In this document: positions 5,542 to 9,546 of the stretch, in pieces
How positions within the stretch are numbered: the stretch's first letter is position 1
Layout of the letters: every line of letters starts with the position of its first letter
Origin: Gammaproteobacteria bacterium
GTDB lineage: Bacteria > Pseudomonadota > Gammaproteobacteria > GRL18
Assembly: GCA_013139395.1 (NCBI GenBank)
Contig: WTAX01000307.1
Location: 1-9,546 of the forward strand
Direction of reading: 5' to 3'
Length of the DNA stretch: 9,546 nt
Made by a program: the position numbers and the translations under genes
The notes under the pieces: model-generated
Told to the model about the DNA's origin: nothing
Seen by the model: the letters and a program-made list of their open reading frames with translations, nothing else
The model's database searches: none

Positions 5542-6120
5542 TTAAGTCGAACTAAACAATCCGGCAAAGCCCATAAAGGCCATTGACAGGATTCCGGCAA
5601 TTATTAAATTGAATGCAGTGCCTCGAATTAACACCGGGACATCCATGATTTCAGTCTCTTCACGAATACCGGCCATCAATACCATTGCTAAAGTAAATCC
5701 GGCACCAGCACCTAATGCAAAGACCAGACCTTCAACCAGATCATAGCTGCGATTAGTGGCAAAAATTGCCAGACCTAAAATGGCACAGTTGGTGGTAATT
5801 AACGGTAAAAAGATCCCTAAGGATTTAAACAGAGCAGGACTAAGTTTTTTTATACTCATTTCGATAAACTGTACGGTACTGGCAATGACCACAATAAAAC
5901 TGATCAGACGTAAATACGGGGCATAAATTAACACATAGGTATTGAGTATCCAGGCACATAAGGCGGTAATGACCAGTACAAAAGTGGTTGCCAAACCCAG
6001 ACGAAATGACGTTTCTAAATGTCCGGAAACACCCAGAAACGGGCACAGTCCAAGAAAATAGGCCAGAACAAAATTATTGACTAATAAGGTGCTGATGAAA
6101 ATCCAGAGCAGATCATCCAT
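5542..6120 (-). CDS. rnfA: Rnf electron transport complex subunit RnfA
   Basis: Encodes 192 aa, the usual length. It is an inner-membrane subunit with six predicted membrane helices that arise from two inverted halves. Signature segments are LVNNFVLAYFLGLCPFLGVS (residues 13-32) and LITTNCAILGLAIF (107-120). Cys26 and Cys112 match the cysteines that, with the pair in RnfE, hold an iron-sulfur cluster inside the membrane in the Nqr/Rnf family. The complex couples ferredoxin-NAD(H) electron transfer to Na+ or H+ movement. The start ATG overlaps the end of rnfE by 8 bases and has AAGGAG 9 bases upstream, so it is co-expressed with rnfE. It is the last canonical rnf gene; a Cys-rich ORF follows rather than rnfB. 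Confidence 0.97.
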   Translation of the reverse strand: MDDLLWIFISTLLVNNFVLAYFLGLCPFLGVSGHLETSFRLGLATTFVLVITALCAWILNTYVLIYAPYLRLISFIVVIASTVQFIEMSIKKLSPALFKSLGIFLPLITTNCAILGLAIFATNRSYDLVEGLVFALGAGAGFTLAMVLMAGIREETEIMDVPVLIRGTAFNLIIAGILSMAFMGFAGLFSST

Positions 6121-6799
6121 TGTCTTTCACTCCTTCAGTACTCACTTTTTCAACAGCAAGCATTCTATCGGCATCAGCCACTTTAATTAAAAACTGTCTT
6201 CTACGCTCAGTGAACCAGTTAAAAAATAATAACAGCAGTCCGAGTGTTAAAAATCCACCAGGTGGTAAGATCATAATGACCCAGGGTTCAAAGTTAGCAC
6301 CAAACAGATCAACACCAAATAAAGCCCCTACGCCTAATATTTCCCTAACAGAGCCCAGGGCCAGCAAGGCAATCATAAAGCCGCCTGACATACCCACAGC
6401 ATCCATCACTGCATATTTCACATTATGCTTCGAGGCGAAGGCTTCCTGGCGTCCCAGAATCATGCAATTGGCAACAATAAGCGGAATAAAGGCACCCAGT
6501 TCTTTATGAATGGCGGGCAGCATCGCCAATATACTATAATCGACCACTGTAACAAAAGTGGCGATAATAATAACGTATAAGGAAATACGAACCTGTTTAG
6601 GTATCCATTGCTTAAAGCTGGACACCAGAAAACTGGAGGTGACCAGCACAAAAAAAGTAGCCAATCCCATCACCACAGCATTGATTGCGGAATTTGTCAC
6701 TGCCAGCATAGGACACATGCCCAGTACCTGAACAAAAACAGGATTATCCCGCCACAGGCCTTTGATCATTTCCTCATATGCACTTACATCTGTTGCCAT
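6113..6799 (-). CDS. rnfE: Rnf electron transport complex subunit RnfE
   Basis: Encodes 228 aa, a polytopic inner-membrane subunit paralogous to RnfA and homologous to NqrD. Diagnostic segments are VQVLGMCPMLAVTNSAINA (with Cys29) and LIVANCMILGRQEAFASKH (with Cys112); these cysteines should complete the intramembrane iron-sulfur cluster with RnfA. The tail LLLLFFNWFTERRR ends in a basic cytoplasmic stretch. The gene lies 21 bases after rnfG and overlaps rnfA by 8 bases. The start ATG has AGG about 10 bases upstream. Length and motifs are normal and nothing looks damaged. Confidence 0.97.
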   Translation of the reverse strand: MATDVSAYEEMIKGLWRDNPVFVQVLGMCPMLAVTNSAINAVVMGLATFFVLVTSSFLVSSFKQWIPKQVRISLYVIIIATFVTVVDYSILAMLPAIHKELGAFIPLIVANCMILGRQEAFASKHNVKYAVMDAVGMSGGFMIALLALGSVREILGVGALFGVDLFGANFEPWVIMILPPGGFLTLGLLLLFFNWFTERRRQFLIKVADADRMLAVEKVSTEGVKDNG

Positions 6800-6820
6800 T
6801 ACGCTTTACCTGTTTACTTT

Positions 6821-7507
6821 TTATTGACTTTCTTTATTAACTTTAGCTTCGTATAATTCCAGAGCAGGCTCATTGCCCTGCTCTGCAAGCCGTGGTGACC
6901 ATTTTTTAAATGCCTGATTAATGATCTTAACCACTACTTTTGATGAAATCGTTGCGCCGGTAATGGCATCAATTTCATTCTCATGAGTTTTGGTACCTTT
7001 TTTTACCGCCTTGATATCTTTGTGCATAGGTAAATTAATAAATTCACCAACAAAGTCCATATCTTTAAAAATTTTGTCACCCAGTCCCGGTGTTTCCCGA
7101 CTGTCTAAAATTTCCATTCCGGTAATATTAGAATTTGAACTAAGATAACCGTATAAGACATGAACAGTGTCCTGAAATCCCGGTGCTTTACCTTGTATGG
7201 CATAACCGATAAATTTTTTATCTTTGTCATAGCCGGCAAAGATCATTTCATCATCCATGCCGTCCGCTTTAACAACAACCAGTTTATTGTCTTTAAAATG
7301 CAGTTTTTGCATATGGCTGACATGAGGAAGTACTTTAAATACCGCCAGCCGCAACTCTCTGGCCTTGTTTTCCTTGATGGTATCAAAGGTAAGCATATAG
7401 ATGGCAATAATAATCATCCCGGAGATAAAACCGGCAATAGCCATAGACATGACCAGTCGGCGACTGCTCGGTTCCTGAGTTTGTACTGTAGTATTTGTCG
7501 TATTCAT
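6821..7507 (-). CDS. rnfG: Rnf electron transport complex subunit RnfG (covalent FMN)
   Basis: Encodes 228 aa. A single membrane anchor spans about residues 19-40 and the rest is periplasmic. ETPGLGDKI (138-146) and the flavinylation motif AITGATISS place the covalent FMN on Thr186 (TGAT, residues 183-186), attached in this family through phosphoester linkage by the flavin transferase ApbE. No apbE is in the window. RnfG passes electrons within the membrane/periplasmic arm of the complex. It lies 8 bases after rnfD and 21 before rnfE, inside one operon. It is slightly longer than E. coli RsxG (206 aa), mainly at the N-terminus. Confidence 0.96.
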   Translation of the reverse strand: MNTTNTTVQTQEPSSRRLVMSMAIAGFISGMIIIAIYMLTFDTIKENKARELRLAVFKVLPHVSHMQKLHFKDNKLVVVKADGMDDEMIFAGYDKDKKFIGYAIQGKAPGFQDTVHVLYGYLSSNSNITGMEILDSRETPGLGDKIFKDMDFVGEFINLPMHKDIKAVKKGTKTHENEIDAITGATISSKVVVKIINQAFKKWSPRLAEQGNEPALELYEAKVNKESQ

Positions 7508-7515
7508 TAGCTGAT

Positions 7516-8541
7516 TTAACCCTGCCGACCAAAAATTTTGGGTTGAGTATAACGATCAATCAGCGGTGTTGCTGCATTCATCAATAATATTGCATAGAGC
7601 ATTCCTTCTGGTAAGCCGCCAAATAAGCGAATAAGAACGACCAGAAAACCAATGCCGATACCAAATATCCAGCATCCCCTGGGTGTTAAGGGTGAGGTCA
7701 CCGGATCAGTTGCCATAAAAAATGCACCCAGCAGCAAACCACCGGAAAATAAGGTAAATAAAGGGGAAGGATATTTATCGCCATCAGTTAAAAACATGAT
7801 GAAGGAAAATAATGCTGCAGTTAAAAAGATGGCAGCAGGAATACGCCAGTCTATACCACGTCGCAACAATAAATAAATACCACCCAGTAATAAAAATAAG
7901 GCACTGGTTTCACCAATTGAGCCTGCAGTATTACCCGTAAACAGAGGCCAGAGTGCAGTGCCCTGCTGTTCAAATTTCATTAAGCCTAATGGTGTGGCCG
8001 CACTCATTGCATCAACCTGAGACTGCATAAACGGCAGCGCCAGATTAGAGCTATGTATCTGAAAAAATTCACCCGGCCCGCCTGCGGCTCCCCAGGTTGT
8101 CATGGCAATAGGAAATGTTCCTAATAAGAAGGCTCTGCCCAGTAAAGCCGGATTAAATATATTAGAGCCTAAACCACCCCAGACAACTTTGCCCAGGCCA
8201 ATGCTCACACAACCGCCAAGAAATGCCATCCACAAGGGTAAGCCCGGCGGTAATGTCAAAGCTATCAATAAACCAGTCAAACCAGCACTGGTGTCACTGA
8301 TAGCAAAACGCCTTTTTTCTTTATCGGTGAAGACCCATTCAGTCAATATTGCACCGGCAATAGAGGTCAGTATTATCAATAAGGCACTGAGTCCAAAAAA
8401 CCATAATGACGCAGCGGTTGCCGGTAATAACGCAATCCAGACATCTTTCATTGCTGCAGGTGTCGTTAGTTCCTGACGCAACAAAGGTGCAGATTGAAGT
8501 AAAAGATGGGGATCCTCTTTTTTCAATTGATGGTTTTTCAT
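7516..8541 (-). CDS. rnfD: Rnf electron transport complex subunit RnfD (covalent FMN)
   Basis: Encodes 341 aa with about nine or ten membrane helices; homologue of NqrB. The conserved GLGSNIFNPALLGRAFLLGT (123-142) and GGLLLGAFFMATDPVTSP are family signatures. The flavinylation motif is DAMSAATPLGLMK, with Thr183 as the expected covalent FMN site (the E. coli RsxD site has the same ATPL context). It forms the ion-pathway core of the complex with RnfA and RnfE. It begins 17 bases after rnfC and ends 8 bases before rnfG. The N-terminus (MKNHQLKKEDPHLLLQSAP) is soluble and typical. Confidence 0.97.
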   Translation of the reverse strand: MKNHQLKKEDPHLLLQSAPLLRQELTTPAAMKDVWIALLPATAASLWFFGLSALLIILTSIAGAILTEWVFTDKEKRRFAISDTSAGLTGLLIALTLPPGLPLWMAFLGGCVSIGLGKVVWGGLGSNIFNPALLGRAFLLGTFPIAMTTWGAAGGPGEFFQIHSSNLALPFMQSQVDAMSAATPLGLMKFEQQGTALWPLFTGNTAGSIGETSALFLLLGGIYLLLRRGIDWRIPAAIFLTAALFSFIMFLTDGDKYPSPLFTLFSGGLLLGAFFMATDPVTSPLTPRGCWIFGIGIGFLVVLIRLFGGLPEGMLYAILLMNAATPLIDRYTQPKIFGRQG

Positions 8542-8558
8542 TACTATTATTTTATTCT

Positions 8559-9546
8559 CTAGTCTTTATTCTTCATTGAAAGATTGCGCAAATTATCTTT
8601 AGCGGTTCGTATCAGCTGCACTATAGGAATATTTGATGGGCAGGCATAGGTACAGGCTCCACATTCAACACAATCCATGACGTTATATTTTTCCTGCATT
8701 TCTGCAAACAGTCTGGCCTTACCTAATAGTGCCAGACGAGATGGGTTAAGAAAATATGGACAGGCCTCAAGACAGCGGGCACAACGAATACAAGGGTATT
8801 CTCTGGGTCGTGCTGTTTCCTTATCAGTAAAAGCTAAAATGCCTGATGTGCCTTTTAAAATCGGGGCATCCAGATCAGCAATGGGCGTACCCATCATAGG
8901 GCCGCCCATAATCACTTCTCTGGTCTGATCTTTGAGGCCGCCGGCAAATTCAAGCACATCACGTATGGGTGTACCGATAGGTACAATTAAATTAGCAGGC
9001 TCTTCGACACCTGGGCCTGCTAATGTCACAATACGTTCAATTAAAGGCATACCATGATCAAAGTAATCCGCTAAGGCAACAATTGTACCGACATTATTAA
9101 CAGCAATACCAATATCTCTGGGTAATTTCCCAGCCGGTAATTCTTTATTATAAATGCTTTTAATGAGCATTTTTTCTGCACCCTGTGGATATTTTACTTC
9201 CAGAGGTACAATATCAATAGGCATATCTGCAGTCAGGTATTGCTGTAATTTGCTGATGGATTCCGGTTTGTTTTTTTCTACACCAATGGCAACGCGTTTA
9301 GCACCCAGTTGCTGACGTAATATTTCACAACCCCGTAGTACCGCTTCAGGCCGCTCCACCATTAAGCGATGATCATTAGTTAAATAGGGTTCGCACTCGG
9401 CACCATTGACGAGTAAATCATTTATCTGCTGCTCATCAGGAATTGAATATTTAACATGGCTGGGAAAAGCCGCCCCGCCCATACCAACAATACCGGATTG
9501 TTGTACAGCATTAATAAATTCATCAATACTCAGATCCTGTACATTG
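8559..9546 (-). CDS. rnfC: Rnf electron transport complex subunit RnfC, 5' end outside window
   Basis: Partial: the frame stays open to the window edge (reading NVQDLSIDEFINAVQQSGIV before GMGGAAFP), so the ATG at 9482 is internal and roughly the first 100 residues lie outside. RnfC is the peripheral cytoplasmic subunit that handles NAD(H) and holds two [4Fe-4S] clusters. Both cluster motifs are visible: CIRCARCLEACPYFLNP and CVECGACTYACPSNIP, near the C-terminus. GMGGAAFPSHVK, NNVGTIVALADYF and MGGPMMGTP match the flavin/nucleotide-binding domain shared with Nqo1-like proteins. It ends soon after the second cluster (NLSMKNKD), without the long Ala/Lys-rich extension of E. coli RsxC. First visible gene of the operon. 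Confidence 0.96.
   Translation of the reverse strand, partial: NVQDLSIDEFINAVQQSGIVGMGGAAFPSHVKYSIPDEQQINDLLVNGAECEPYLTNDHRLMVERPEAVLRGCEILRQQLGAKRVAIGVEKNKPESISKLQQYLTADMPIDIVPLEVKYPQGAEKMLIKSIYNKELPAGKLPRDIGIAVNNVGTIVALADYFDHGMPLIERIVTLAGPGVEEPANLIVPIGTPIRDVLEFAGGLKDQTREVIMGGPMMGTPIADLDAPILKGTSGILAFTDKETARPREYPCIRCARCLEACPYFLNPSRLALLGKARLFAEMQEKYNVMDCVECGACTYACPSNIPIVQLIRTAKDNLRNLSMKNKD

Noticed and set aside
6120..6509. Long + strand ORFs opposite rnf genes (also 7160-7510, 7652-7876, 8102-8476, 8677-8928)
   Set aside because: They mirror well-supported rnf genes on the opposite strand and have no motifs or ribosome sites.

Overview
The window looks like chromosomal DNA of a moderately AT-rich gammaproteobacterium. 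The basis is a proteobacterial-type Rnf complex, a 2-Cys thiol peroxidase with E. coli-like cysteine spacing, a chromosomal-type CcdAB pair and integron/group II intron debris. Methylococcales or sulfur-oxidising relatives would fit, but the genus cannot be fixed from the sequence.

Left part (1-1500, + strand): a membrane-anchored, metzincin-like metallopeptidase of unknown role, then tpx, which closes with a near-perfect intrinsic terminator.

Middle part (1640-4613) is accessory DNA. It starts with a ccdAB toxin-antitoxin operon (- strand) that has a recognisable promoter and an internal palindromic operator. Next come two group II intron remnants in opposite orientation: a 3' piece (domains V/VI, + strand, about 2386-2451) and a 5' piece with a truncated intron-encoded reverse transcriptase (- strand, about 2724-3521). 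The 5' end of the second piece abuts a structured attC-like integron recombination site (about 3518-3613). That site closes what appears to be a complete integron gene cassette (- strand, about 3525-4612). Its own start (TTAGCAC) is exactly complementary to the outer arm of its attC. The cassette carries two overlapping genes: a small lytic-transglycosylase/lysozyme-like protein and a signal-peptide-bearing protein. This layout resembles a peptidoglycan-hydrolase toxin with a periplasmic immunity partner. No integron integrase is in the window.

Region 4614-5239 holds no convincing gene.

Right part (5240-9546, - strand) is a tight operon reading rnfC (cut by the window edge), rnfD, rnfG, rnfE, rnfA, then a small membrane-anchored Cys-rich ORF. 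The Rnf complex couples electron transfer between ferredoxin and NAD(H) to ion movement across the inner membrane. The small ORF resembles the Na+-NQR maturation factor NqrM in layout and may supply iron for the intramembrane cluster shared by RnfA and RnfE. rnfB is not in the window.
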